Assembly: GCA_003640385.1 (NCBI GenBank)
Contig: RCAB01000038.1
Span: 1-64,000, forward strand
Direction: 5' to 3'
Source of the DNA: Setaria digitata
Taxonomy: Eukaryota > Nematoda > Chromadorea > Rhabditida > Setariidae
Length of the DNA: 64,000 nucleotides
Numbering within the stretch: the stretch's first letter is position 1; each line of letters opens with the position of its first letter. A program made the position numbers and the translations under genes. The notes under the pieces were generated by a model. It had not been told where the DNA came from, ran no database searches, and saw only the letters and a program-made list of their open reading frames with translations. Positions 11,666 to 25,167 of this stretch are shown here, piece by piece.

Positions 11666-14600
11666 CCATGCTCTTGACTACTGCTGATGTTGGTTAGTGT
11701 TGGTGCTGAACACATTTGCTTCACATCTTTAGCACAGATTCGGTTCACAGTGGCAAACACAGGAAGGCTTTTTTAGTGAAGAAAATCCAGATGGCAATTT
11801 GTCGTACGAAAGTAAATGTAAGAAGACTTTGGAAGCAGTTGATCATTGTTCTGAAATGATAACCTTCCCTCATATCATATCACGACGGAGTCAGTGAACA
11901 AACAATTTGGAATAATTCGGAAGTGCTGATATTGCACAGGAGTTCAGGTGGTGTAAGTAAGTAGTGCAATAAAGATGTCATAATAGCTATAGATATTCAC
12001 AGATATCTCTACCTGGACGCTTAGATGATGATCAGATAATCAGTATTAGATTGGGTCAATCAACAACACAATCCTGACCTACTCTTAAACAATAAGCAAA
12101 AAAATGAGATCGAAATACTAATTTCATTTCTGGGAATAAATTAGGAAAAAATTTTAAATATGTTTTAGTATAATTAAGGAATTTGAAATTGCATACATCT
12201 CCGCCAGCGATCAGTCTGTTTGGAGTTTCGATAACCGTTAACAAACGGGGACAATAACCTTTAGTACTTCATTTCATCAAGTTTTTTCATTCTCTCATTT
12301 CTCTCCCTATATTTCGATCATTTTGTATAATCCATCTCTTAAAATTTGCAAATTTCAAAATCAATTTTAAATTCTGCGCTATGTGAAATACTTTTCTCAT
12401 CAATGATTTTTAAGACGTAAGACCGAAGACATTCATTTATAACATCAAAAGTAAGTGGATTTCATTACACTTTTTCCTTCAAATTTGAATCGTATTCTCG
12501 TAAATTCCAATTTATACAGTATCAATCTGTCGAGATTGGAAGAAACACGTCGCTTTTCCATTTTTCATCCCACAACACACAAAAATGAAGTAACTAATTT
12601 AGATCTCGAGCCTTTAATAATCACTGCTACCGTTTATCATATTAGCATTAAAAGAAACCTATCCTAATGTGAGGTAAAAAAGTGTTAGGCAAAAATTCTA
12701 GATTAAACCGTGAAATGCTTGCATCATTGATCATGATAATTTAGTTTATTTGATTCTGCTGCATTAAAGAATTTAGTTGAGAATTATTTATGGAAATTAC
12801 ATGGTTGAAATTTACGAACAAAATCCCAGAAATCTCGTGCTCCTAAAGAGGTGCAATTCAATTGCGAACTCATATTAATCAATTTTATCAGTTGTATCAG
12901 CAAGTCCAATCGGATCAATTTGAATTTTTTTTTTAAATCAAGTAAAGTTTTTTAATGAGTTAAATATATTTCATCCATTTGCATTAATGTATAAACATAA
13001 ATGTATGTATATTTGTGTGTGCCACTCTGTTTTCTGAGAATTCATCGCACTTAAAAGATTTGGAAAAAAAGCGAAATTTTTGTCAGTGAGCCATCATTTC
13101 GAGTTGTTTAGTCGAGGAAGAAGAAAGCAATAGTTTCGGGTTGGGCTGTTCGTTTGTCAACTGAATTTATTTTCATTCCTTCTTCCATCTCCAATGACTT
13201 TTCTTGACGATGATAGCTAGAAAAGAGACAGATGTTAATTTCGTTCATCTAGCAAGAATATCTGGCTAGCCACTTATTCCATTCCAGCCTTCTCTGTGAT
13301 AATATCTAAACCTCATCTTTCCCTTGGCTCTAGAAATATGCAGATAATTTACTTTAGCAAAAGGGCAAACAAATATTTACCACCCTAATTATTCTTGGTA
13401 TTTTTTTTTTACTATTCAACCCGTTGTTATTTTAAAAATCCTTAAAATAAATTGAAGAAAATCATTTTCTCTTCCTAAAAAATAGCAAAAAATAATTGAG
13501 GATAAAAATTAGAAATTTCTACTGTGGAGGAGCTTTTGTCTTTATTCAAAGCCGGGCCCTTTTCATTTTCCTTTCAGTAATTTATTAGACTTTTTGCGTT
13601 GAGTTTTTCTAGTCAGTATTAATATGGCGACGTTCTTAAAAGCAAGGATTAAAAATGAGTAATTACCTGTCGCATACCTTGTCCTCACCGCACAGATTTT
13701 TCTGCAGATTGTTCAATTTCTCAAACAGTCAAGCCTGAAGTGTTTTGAATTCGGAGGCTACTGACAAGGAAAAAAAGTGACTAGCTAATTATTTCATTAA
13801 TTTTCGGTAAATGGGAAAGCGTAAGCAATATAACTGGGACAGGAAGAAAACATATTTAATTGATTATTTGAAAGAGTGCTTAAAAAAAGGAGCTATGAAG
13901 GCATCATAAGGGCAAAAAAAGGTTTTTTTTTTGTTGCGAGCAAGAATTTAATAAGCATTTTCTAAAAATACATCATTGCTTGATGTTTATTTTTTCCATC
14001 GCAAATAAGCTTAATTCTGAATAGAAAGAAGAACTTGAATTAATAATTGGAATAAAATAAATAACCTTAAGATTGAAAAAAGAACAGTCAAGTATGCATA
14101 TAATATCAATCTTAAAATTAATCATTTATTCTTTTTCCCGTCGTTTCCTCCAAATTTCTCCCTTCTTTCTCCCTGAACCCAATTCCAACTTTTTTTTTTA
14201 TTGAAATTTTGAAATATCTACTCGTTGTGTCGGGAATTTTTAGTTTGATAAATATCGAAATAATTTTGGTCTTTTATCATCTTAGTCATTTTGGTCGTCT
14301 TGTTGCTCAGTAGCACAGAATTTTATCAGTATCTCTATTATCAACTTAATCGTGCGTGCTACTGTTTGCATAATATTGTCATAGATGCTGCAAAGGTTAA
14401 TATCAATTTTTCCTGTTCAGTACCTTTTCAAGTTATATTTTTTCTCCTGTTATCGGTTTTGTATCAAATTTACAACGTCGAATGAAGGAAAATCTGATTC
14501 AAATCGCTGAAATTTTAGCAGAAACAGAACTTCTTAATCAATATCTTTTTTTTTTTTTTGATGATTTTGAAAGAGGGCAATTCTATCAGCAAATTAATTT

Positions 14601-16460
14601 TTAGCAATTTTTCCTTTTTTTTTTTTTTGAACTGGATCCGAAACTTGATGACTTAAGGGGGGGTAATAGTTTGTGGAATAATTGATATGTCTGAAGTTGC
14701 TCATTTTAAGTTTGATTTTGATCTGAAACAAAACGAATGTTGCTAGCGTGTCGTGACAGCTTAGTGTCTCATTCTGGTTAAGATACATTTGATGGATGTG
14801 GCAAAACGACAACTGATATAAATCCTTGAAAGTAGCGCCAAGAACGAATCTTATGGTTTCCAGATTAATCATTCATCTAAGCGTTGCTTCATTTCAAATA
14901 CTACAACTGTTATTTTTCAAAAATTTAGTCCTGCGAATTATTAACACAAAAATTAGTATTCTGTGACTGTCGAAGAAAGCAAATGACAATGATCTGTAAG
15001 CGAAGATACAGAACAGATGAGCTTTGAACATTCAAATAATGACTTCTTGTGTTGGTCTCTGGATGAAGAACAGGTAGTGTTTTAGTGCAGTAGCTAAAAC
15101 TGTTGCAGATACCAGAAATATCAGTTATTCAGTCAGTGACTATATCGCATAGATTGTAGGAAGATGCCCAATATTTGTCGTTCATTCTCGATCAGAACTG
15201 TCACTGAGATATGAATGAGTCCAAGAAGGATCAAACTGACAGCTTCTAATTGCAGAATCAAAGAATGAAATGAAATGTTTGACCGTTGCATCTTTCAGCA
15301 GCAACGTCTTCTCCACGAGGCATTATCAGGAATATCACTAATAATAATCATTAAAAATTAGCAAATAGTGCATTTTTCCATAAAGATCAGCTTCGCGTGT
15401 TTTACTTAGTTTAAACGGTTGAAAAAAGGAAGGCACTTCGGGAAATATGGAAAAGCCATGGAGGAGTGAAAAGATCGTTGAGCAGTCGGTTCTTCCTGTA
15501 CGCTATCATATCAGTTGTTATCGATCTTCCTGGCGGTCTTCCTGATCACCATAATGATCAGACTAATGCTAATAAGTAAACCCACCAATCGTTTATCCCA
15601 TCCATCATAAAATTCCATTGATGGTTGTTTCTAAACTGAAATACTTGACGAATCTTTGCTAATATTACAGTTCATTCCGCAACTGTTTATAGGTGTGCAA
15701 AATTTGCTATATTTCATTTAAATATCTTTCTTTTATTTTACAAAAATATCTTGAAAGATCGATTCAAATTCTAGTCTTAGTGGATTTCATCTAATATATT
15801 TCGATCTAACTGCTTATAGTTTACAAAAGTGCACAGTGAATTGATTCTCACAGTGTCATTTTCTTGGCCCAAGACCGTTTGTTTTCCGAGCCTTCGCATC
15901 AAATACGTATGCGGTCGTCAGCATTTAACCAGCACTGAGGTCAAAATGAACAGAATTTAAAGCGAAAAGGAAAATTAGCTGAAGAACTGAGGAGATTTGG
16001 AATGAAACAAGGAACCACCGCGAAAGAAACTTCCATGGTCTAAGTGACACCGATTCATCCCGAGAATTTCCAGTAGACACGCCATCACCTGTGAACACCT
16101 TGCCCGCAATTACCTGTCTAATAAACTCCTCTCTAACCTCCTCTATGCTTCTCGAACGCGGTTTCATACTAATTCCATTTCTCCATCCCTCTCTTCTCCT
16201 TCCGTGGCAACAATTCCACTCGCTCTCTTTCTTCCATCATCGATTCAATCCCAATATGTGACAGAGACAATTTCCTGGACATTCCTGTTATACTGCTAGA
16301 TATCCACCTGTGCAGCGTTATTTTCACTTTTAATCATTTCTTTCGTTCTGTTCTAAGTTTCCTTTTTGTTTTTTGATTTCTTCCATTTAAATCACAATAA
16401 ATTCAAGTCACACCACCACCTCTTTCCTATCCCTTCACTTCTCTGCTGTCACTCTCACAT

Positions 16461-16480
16461 TTCTCTCTCTCTCTCTCTCT
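16461..16480. repeat. (CT)n dinucleotide microsatellite
   Basis: A run of CT dinucleotides within a wider pyrimidine-rich stretch (about 16170-16480). No gene is nearby. Confidence 0.85.
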
Positions 16481-18357
16481 GTAACTGGTAGCATGAAAAT
16501 TAATTATTCATTTTAAGCAACTGATCAACGAATCAATAATTTCTGTCCTCTATGAAGCGGTGATTTCCGATGCATGCACAATCAGTTTTCCATAGTCTGA
16601 CCAGAATGAGCAGCCACTGAAGAGAAAGAAAAAGCAATGGAAATGATAGCAAAATTAGCGAAAATCGTCGAGAAATTTCCATCTCTCGACACTTCAGTGC
16701 TGATCACCGAAGGTCACGTTACTTACTAGGTACATCACATTCTAGCTAAAGTCCTCTCACGTCACCTTACACTTCCACTGCCACAACTGTACTTCACTCA
16801 TTATAGCCATACATTTACAAGATCGTAAGCTTTCCCACTGCATTCTCATTCTTACTGTTCTCATTTAGAACTTCTTTTCCCTCCTCAAATTCTCTGTACC
16901 GTAATCTCAGAATTTCTCATTTCCCTGGAGGATTCATTAAGATTTCCTTCCTAATGCAGAGAAAAAACAAATGCATTCCAAAATGCTTAGCTTATGAAGC
17001 TTAATAACTTCGTCTTAAATGAATGTATTTGTTTAAATATCTGTTCCGGAAGTGCTGTGCAAAAAGGACTGGCTAGGTTGTAGTTTGTTAGATGATATCC
17101 GTCTGTTCAGATGATCCGTCGTGGAATAGCCCCGAATTTTGTGACATGTTTAGTGAAGTTCTAGCCATTCTGTGCAGAGTTTCTCTGCACTAATGACAAA
17201 CTCCTTTATGTTAGTAATATCGCTTGAAAAAGGGAAAAAAGTGTGTAAAATTTAATACTATCCATCATCATAAAATACTCACTGGGAAGAGAAAAACTTT
17301 TTTTCATTACTTGTTTTTCGTCGCTTCCATCATCCATCGTATTTGGCTGCTGTACAATAATAATTACGCCATGCCGTCGATGCCACTTTACAATTTATTG
17401 CTCAATCGTAAATTTTTATGTATTCAAATGGTATCGTGGAAGAGAAAAAAATTTTCTTTTTTGGATTACAAATCCATTTTTCGACTTTTTGATGATTGAG
17501 GAAGAAGAGGAGAGAGAGTAGAAGAGATCCAAACATAAACTGCCATTCCTAGAACTGATGGCCAATGATGCTTCTTGCTAATCGTCAACATTTTCCTAAC
17601 TAATTAAGAATACTTAAGTTACTAGTGAACTGATATAATTCAACAACTAATATTATCAATGTGGCATCCGGAATGAAAACGACTGCAAGTGTTTCCGCTG
17701 TATATCAGTGGCATTTGCGGAATCGTCCATTAATGTTAATGATGTTTAATTTGCTTCAGAAGTTTGTAATCCTGCAGCAGAAGTACTATTGCTCTTTAAT
17801 TCTTCAATCTGATCGTTAGAAATCAGATTAGAAAAGCTTATAAGAAGTGCTATCCATAAAATGATCGCTTTATCTTTTCAGATTGTCACTTCTTCATTAT
17901 AATGCCTTCAATCTAAGTAAAATTTCAGTGAAAGTCTAGGCTATAGAAGCAGCTAATTAATGTCTATAGAAATATCCAATAGACCCTTTTTGACATGTGA
18001 TACTGTTGGATACTGACACTATTGAAAGAGATCTTCGTTTTGAACTGTTTCAAAGGATTCCGTTTATATCGCCCAGTGATTAAACACGTCGATAATGAAA
18101 TACTTCAGCTTCTCACAGCATTTATTTGGTTTAGTTGGAATTCAGGAAAAAATGGTTTTATCAGTAATCTTTTATTCAATCTTTGTTTTAGTATTACCTA
18201 CATAGCCATTGTTATGTGCTTATAACAAAAATATTTTCCAATTAGAAACAGTGAAGGAGACACCAATTAAATCATACCTACAACATGGATGAAAGATATT
18301 TAATAAGTTAGATTTAATTAATGGTAAAAATATTTTTTTCCAGTCTTGATTTTATGT

Positions 18358-18390
18358 GTCCTCCCTATTTGATAACCAAATAGGGAGGAC
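18358..18390. repeat. Perfect 14-bp inverted repeat, 5-nt loop
   Basis: The arm GTCCTCCCTATTTG (18358-18371) is followed by the loop ATAAC and the exact reverse complement (18377-18390). The stem is more GC-rich than its surroundings. There is no T-run after it on either strand that would suggest a terminator-like role, and eukaryotic genes do not need one. It could be a remnant of a small inverted-repeat element or a structured RNA. Confidence 0.8.
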
Positions 18391-21300
18391 CATTTGTTTG
18401 AAATAATAGAACTGAAGTCTGATCTGAAAATTTAGATCACATTAATATTCGGGACCAAAATTAAATTTAAATTTGGTACTCCGCAAAATATACACATTTT
18501 CAACAGTTCCATCAAATAAGGTAGTTTGAACTTTTGGCAGCATAGACTGGCTTGTGAGTTCTTCAAACTTGTAGATTAATGTTTTTTATCCGTTTCAAAC
18601 TCAAAATTCTTTTATTATTCCAAATCCTTCCTTTTGCCAATTTTTCTCATCATGAAACATTTCTTTTTAATACACTTTATCATTATTATCATACTTTGTT
18701 GTTATGCATACAAATTCCTATTTCTTGACTTCTGGTTTTCAATAATCAATTTTTATGTAATCCGAATGACTTCTCTGTTAATTTGATTTCTTTCCCATGT
18801 GTGCCTTCTATTATTTTGCTTATAATTTAGATGGTTAAAATAAACAAATTGTAATTTTAATTGAGGGCTGGAACCGGTCCTTCTGTTATGGAATTTTCAT
18901 GATGTTGAAAATTTTATGTCGCCTTTTGTCTCCCTGAGAAAAAAAACCTTTATTTTATTGAGCGAGAAATATCAAAATTATATTAATTTATTGGTTGTGA
19001 CATTTCGCCAGTTAAATACGCGTATTTATTGCTGAAGGACGCTTATGAGCCCTTTATTCCAATTATATATTTAAAATTTTAATTCCGTAATTTTTTCCTT
19101 CCATCATTTGAAATGAAAACTTTAATATAATTATACTTTAAGGGTCATTTTTCAATTCTTCGGGCTCTTACATTCTATTGGCATATCATTTATACTAGTT
19201 ACGAGAAAAGTTATGTTCAGTTTAAATAATTAAAGTATATTGAGGTTTATTTCATTCTTTACTGTGATACTTGTACGACTCATATCGCTCAAGAAAAATT
19301 TTCCGCAGAGGATCCTTGTTTAATCTGTCATATTTCTGTACATCTTCGCAACAATTTTCTCTTTTTTTTTCGAATTCATTTCATCTAGTGAAACATTCAG
19401 AAACTGAAATTCCGTCGAAACTGTCATGAATTATTTGTAGCATTTATTTCACGTTAATTTTGCTCTTTGTTTTATGTAATTGTTTGAAATGAGTGATAAA
19501 GTCGTCTGTATATTATTTTAAAGTATTTGCAGCACTAAAGAAAGCCTAAACTTGGATAGTATCTTTCTAGCTAAATTAGAAAAACCTTAAGCCATGTGGA
19601 TAAGTTTTTTCGAGAAGTCTTAGGCTGAGTTTTAGAATATTGTATGGATAATTAAGCTTTCAAAAAAGATGCATTTTGCGATCAATCTATACAAATAGGT
19701 TTCTAATTAACCTCAAAGAGTTTTCTCCTTTTTCTTGTTAACTGTTCATTTTCCACACATATCGAACTGTAAATGAACTCTAAGAAGTTCTCGATGACCT
19801 AAAGACATTTTCTCGGAAAGTTAAGGGAACAACTGATATTTATCCATTAAAATAAACAATAATTAGGATTAAAGTAAGCTAGAAAAAAAATGGATTAAAT
19901 TTAATTTGGCGATTCAACTGAATTTCATTTCTATTATATTTGATTTTCCTGAAACTTTTTTCTTTTGAAAACTCAGGCGCAATTAGGGCAATAAAATGGG
20001 CAAAACAATCGGAAAAGCAATAAAATAAAGTAAGAATACATGAAATAACTGAAATTTCTTAAAAGACTGTTTTAATCGTTCATTCGTTTTCAATAATTAT
20101 GAAGGATTTGGTTTTTGCGAAAACTCTCTCTGCTTTGTCAAACTAAAGTACCAATTTTTTTCTAAATTCAGGAATAATATAGTTCGAAATTAAGATTTCA
20201 ACAGAAGTTGCTATATTTGATAAAATTAATCTTTTTAGAACATTTTTTGCAGAGAACGTTATCATCTATTCTATCCTTGAAAAGGTCATCGCTGTTTAAA
20301 TGATAAAGAATGAATGCATGCATAATGTGTATAACTGCTGCTGTGAAAACATCTGCAACTGTTAAGTTGATAAGCAACAAATAAATTAGCGATATTATTC
20401 AATTAGTGAAAAATACGTAGTAGTTTAGCTGTCCTTAGTTAGAGGATTTTTTCAGAATTTTTAATTTTTAATTTTTTTTTTTTCTTTAAATATCTCTGTT
20501 TAATAATCAGATTACGATGGTAATTTGTTCTTGTCAGGAGAGAATCATTTCTACATTTATTTAGACGGCATTGAAAGAAAAGAATTCCTTATAGACTTTT
20601 GAAAATTTCCTTTTTTGTTTACTGTTAAAAATAGTTCATTTCCAAACATTTTCTTTGCTTCTTTGACTATTTATATTTTTACTGCTGCCTTATCTACCTT
20701 ATCCATTGTATTCTATTCTCGAGTTTTAACGAGAATTTATCGAATCAAATATCCATTTTAACTTTCCTATTTGCTTATAGTGTGAATACAGATTCTACTA
20801 CCGTGCAACAACTTCATCGTCTTTTAATTTCTGTTTCTTTTTTTATTTTTTTTAAGTTTATCAATCACTTATTCTATCGTTGAATTTTTAAGTAAGTATT
20901 TAACCTCTTTTTGAGCTATTAATGCAAGCATAACACAAAAACTCATCCCTTTCTTATCAGCGATTCAAACTTAATTATCACAATTGATTTTTACTGGATG
21001 TTTGTCATTTGCTTTTGAACCTTTCTTAATCCAGTTTGCTGTCAAATGAAAAATAAATTGAAACATAATGTAAACAAGCATCATTGCTGATTTTTAATCA
21101 TTTTTTAATTTCGAGATCATTCTTTAAACTTGGTTCCAAACAATAAATAAAATTTCACGTTAAATTTTCCTTCAAAGTGTTTTTTTTATTCCGTGTATGA
21201 CTCATTCATTTCCAACTTTGGCCTTCTTTTCACTGCATTCTGTAACCATATTACGACAGGTGACCGGAATGATATTTTCCTGTTACACCTTTATCCAGGT

Positions 21301-24300
21301 AATCTCTTTATTTGAATGAAAATATCATCGAATAAAGTTGGCTTTCACTTTCAGTTAATTAACTTCGATTCGGACTGTCAATTACAATTCCCAAGTTCAC
21401 ATCAAATAATTGGATTAAAAATAGATTTATCAATGATTAGTTGTGATGGTTATAGTCTCGCCTTTGTTTTGCTTGATTCATTGTTTTCCATTCCCGTTAC
21501 TGTCATGAGAAAAACATATTTCTGAAACGAACTATTTATAAATTTGATTCATTCTACTTCATATTTCAGACCATCATTTTATTTGCCAGTTATTCATCTA
21601 TGTAACAGGCAAAAGTTCTTTTCCTCCACTTCAAATTCATTTATTTGCAGCATTAGCCGTATCTTTAAGAGTTCTTAAACTTGTTCGCTTCCTTTAAGAA
21701 TTCTTAAACTCTCAATTATCACATCACTTCTGTACCTACGAAACATTGGCATTTTATTTTGAAAAAGAAAAAAATTAAAGACACTTCCCTTCCAGAAAAC
21801 GGAAATATCTGACAGAGGTCTCCTGGGATATTTTTCACTCTGTTAGCATAAATCAGTGTCTAAGTTCATTCCTCAACCTATAATCATCTCCGGATAATGA
21901 CCCCCCTCTCCCCAAAAAAAAAAAATTTTTTTAGTATCAGTAATTCTTGAATTTCATTGGAAAATATTAGAAGGATCAAAAAGAACGTTAATCAATATAT
22001 TATGCGAAACTTTTTGTCGGCTATCACTAAGAAGTCTGTTATGAAAAATCCGAATGTTTATGTCATTCAAAGTGTGATTGATAAGACAGGTCATAGTGAT
22101 TAATAAACAAACGACTTAACTGCTGTTTTAAAACACAAAACTTCGCAGAAAAGTAGCAGTGAATTTCTTTCTAGTCTTTTCATTCTTTTCATCCTGGTAC
22201 TACAAAGATCTTATGTGATATCACGTATTTTGTCACGTAAGAAATTTCTTCCAAAGTTTTATTCGGTTACTTTTTTACAAACTTGACACTTAGGTGTACA
22301 AAGCGTTAAGTGATCTGTCAACCTGTCAATCATATTCAATTAAGAAATAGGGTCACTGAAATATCCACCGATCTAATAGATTCGAAAGGTATGCTGCAAC
22401 TGCACTTGTGTGAACGACAATTAATAATTCAAAAATCAAGGATCTAAATAATTCGGATAGCTAAGCTTCATCCTAGTAGTAAAAGGATATCGCGTGATTA
22501 GATAACGAAAATCAAAACAGTTCTGAAAACAATTAATAGCTTGATTTCTTCATACGAAAAACAGAATGAAGAAGACTTGAAAAAAAGCAAAAAAAAAAAA
22601 AAAATGAAAAGAATTTTGAAGTTTAAATAAAATAGGCACGCAGCTGTTTCTCTCAAAAATAATACATTTCAAACTTGTGGAAACTTTGGAAAAAACTTTT
22701 CGTGTATTCATCTGTAAAGTGCTGCTAATTCCTCGAAATGAATTGCACCTTTCAAACAGAAAAAAACGCTACTTAATCAGTTTTTCTTTACCACCAGCTA
22801 TTTGTACAAGCTACCCCACTGTCTTAACTTTACTGGAGAACTACTGTTATGGGCTAGTCCCGTCTCGTCGTTAAGCTTAAGCATCTAGTGAACTGCAAGT
22901 GTGTGTGTTCAAGGAAGTTTAAAAATGTTCTCTTAATTGTATGTTCTGAGAACTTGGCTGAAACAAGACTGCCACCGAATTGGAGCTGTCTCTCCATTCG
23001 AGTCGTTCTCAAATTTACTTAGTTTATATTACCTGTGCCAAACTTGGAGGAGATTGAAGGCTGCATACTTCCATCTCATCATTTCAATTTGTATCTCCCG
23101 CAAATATTCCACCACACACACATACACGCTTGCGCAATATCCCAGAAAATTATTTAACTAACCTTTTTCATCTCCATCTAACGTCTCCTGCAGTGACTGC
23201 GTGCTGCGATCTTTCACGGTGCGAATTGTCTAGTTCCCACGGATATGGGATTTTTTACGATTTGTTTTTCGGCTCACGAATGTTCCGAACACCACTAGCA
23301 GCCACCTCAGACCTCCCGCTTCGTCTTGTATCTCATCAATTATCACCCAGCTCACACTCCCCCGCTTCGTCCCGTATTTCCTGCTCAAACTCCTCCATTA
23401 TGTACGAAAGTAGCGAAAACTGCCAGGCTTCTTGTCTCTGCCTTCTCTTCCACTAAATTTCATTAAATTTCATCCATAAGTGTGAAAAGCATTTCTCCGA
23501 CAACTGGCGTGATTTATTTCTGCTTTTTTAGTTCCTCGCCCACCTACTCGACCCTAAAATGGATAATCACAGTGCTTTTTTCTTTTCGTCATTGATTTGA
23601 AATTCAGAAAACCATTCGCTGACTACTCACAGCTTACTTACCTTTCTCATCACCTGTCATTAATTAAACAATTACATCACACTTCCTTCATTCATTCTAA
23701 ATTCTCATGCTATTATCATTCCATATTTCTGTTCTCGTATGATCACTTCATTTTTCATCCAATGTGAATTGCAGAACTAATGAAAAATGGACATAACTGT
23801 TACGACAAATTATGGAAGCTCCGAAATTGATTGGAAATTTTGAAAAAAGAATCGATTTTCTCCATTCTTATCTTCCCTTATATTTAGTATTGATTCTTTC
23901 CATTTTCTCACCAAAAAGATACTATTTTAAAAAGTCATACACATAGGTAGACATGTTTGCAGTTTTCTCTATATTTGCTGAAAGAAAACATCCACTATTG
24001 AATCTTACAGCCATTCCATGTTTCTTATCTGATAACAGATGTGATGATAGCAATGTGTCTGTTAACTTCAGCTGATAATTATAGCGTCATTTGTTATTGG
24101 TAAATTTTCTAGCATCCGTCTCTTTTTGTTTGCACTGAAAAAGTTTTACTAATAACTTTGCCTTTCTGAAAACTTCCATTCTCCCTCCTCCTGGCTATCT
24201 TTCCTCGTCATGAACCACAAACCTTTTCAGCAGTAGAATTTTAATTTAAAGAGAAATTATGGGATAAACCTTGTGTTTGTAATTCATTTCAATCCAAATT

Positions 24301-24596
24301 AATCCCTCTCAAATTCCTTTTCATTTTCATTAGAGTGATAAATGGTTGTTCACCTACATGCAAAATGATTAAATACACAGAGAGAATGAATAATGACTGG
24401 GCCATTAAAATGTTTCTAAATTAAATAGTGTGGATTGCTCAAAGCTGTCAGCAAACTTATACTTTTCCTAGTCTTTCTGGCATTATTTAACCTTGAAAAG
24501 CTCTCCAAGTTATTTTTAATTTAATTTTATAAATATAATTTAGCTATAATATAAATATTCAATGTGATAAGTGAATAATATGAAAACAGAATATAT

Positions 24597-24677
24597 TTAT
24601 GGTTGGCTTTGCATGATCAATTAGCCATTTACTTATTAGGGTCAGCATTATGGTTGGCTTTGCATGATCAATTAGCC
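24597..24677. repeat. 30-bp direct repeat, 51-bp period
   Basis: The 30-bp unit starting TTATGGTTGGCTTTGCATGA occurs at 24597-24626 and again at 24648-24677. Because the period is a multiple of three, an overlapping 69-codon frame shows a repeated peptide, but I see no other support for coding. Confidence 0.85.
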
Positions 24678-24963
24678 TTATTTAGTGCAGTTGCGGAATA
24701 TACCAATTCAGGTATAACTATAGGTGTTAATTTCTCTTCCATTCACCATTCCATTTCCAAATTTAATCATAGTAGTAATTATGAAGCTGTATCATTTATG
24801 ATGAATGAATGAGTGGCTGGAAAACAGGTGGTTATAAGCTGTAAATTCAATTCCTTACTCGAAATTTAGCTCATCTTCTGTTCCATCTCCCATAATGTAA
24901 GCAGTTAGTAACAATTCTAAGAACTTTCTTTCTGTCACTTATCCATTTACCTCTGCCATTTCA

Positions 24964-25167
24964 CTGTAATCCAATTTCAGTATCACTTTTCCGGCCTTCT
25001 CATTCACGTATTCTTGCCGAAGAGTAGTAAAATTACGTCTGTTATTTCTTGAATCCGAATTAAANACTGTAATCCAATTTCAGTATCACTTTTCCGGCCT
25101 TCTCATTCACGTGTTCTTGCCGAAGAGTAGTAAAATTACGTCTGTTATTTCTTGAATCCGAATTAAA
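24964..25167. repeat. Duplicated ~100-bp block flanking a single N
   Basis: Sequence 24964-25064 is repeated at 25066-25167, with an N at 25065 and one clear difference (CACGTATTC versus CACGTGTTC). This is most simply an assembly join where two overlapping contig ends were not merged. Confidence 0.85.

Noticed and set aside
11473..11760. Minus-strand 95-codon Ser/Leu-rich frame
   Set aside because: Its central part is the translation of a GAT microsatellite; no splice or start support.
15498..15610. Plus-strand frame with a hydrophobic stretch (YQLLSIFLAVFLITIMIRLM)
   Set aside because: Short, no start codon, weak acceptor and no downstream exon; could be chance in pyrimidine-rich DNA.
15925..16167. 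Minus-strand frame starting MKPRSRSIEEVREEFIRQ followed by a GTAATT donor
   Set aside because: Looks coding over the first 18 codons, but I could find no partner exon; left as a note within the intergenic entry.
22677..23456. Overlapping plus-strand frames in a C-richer stretch
   Set aside because: Frames overlap without consistent splice sites or domain signatures.
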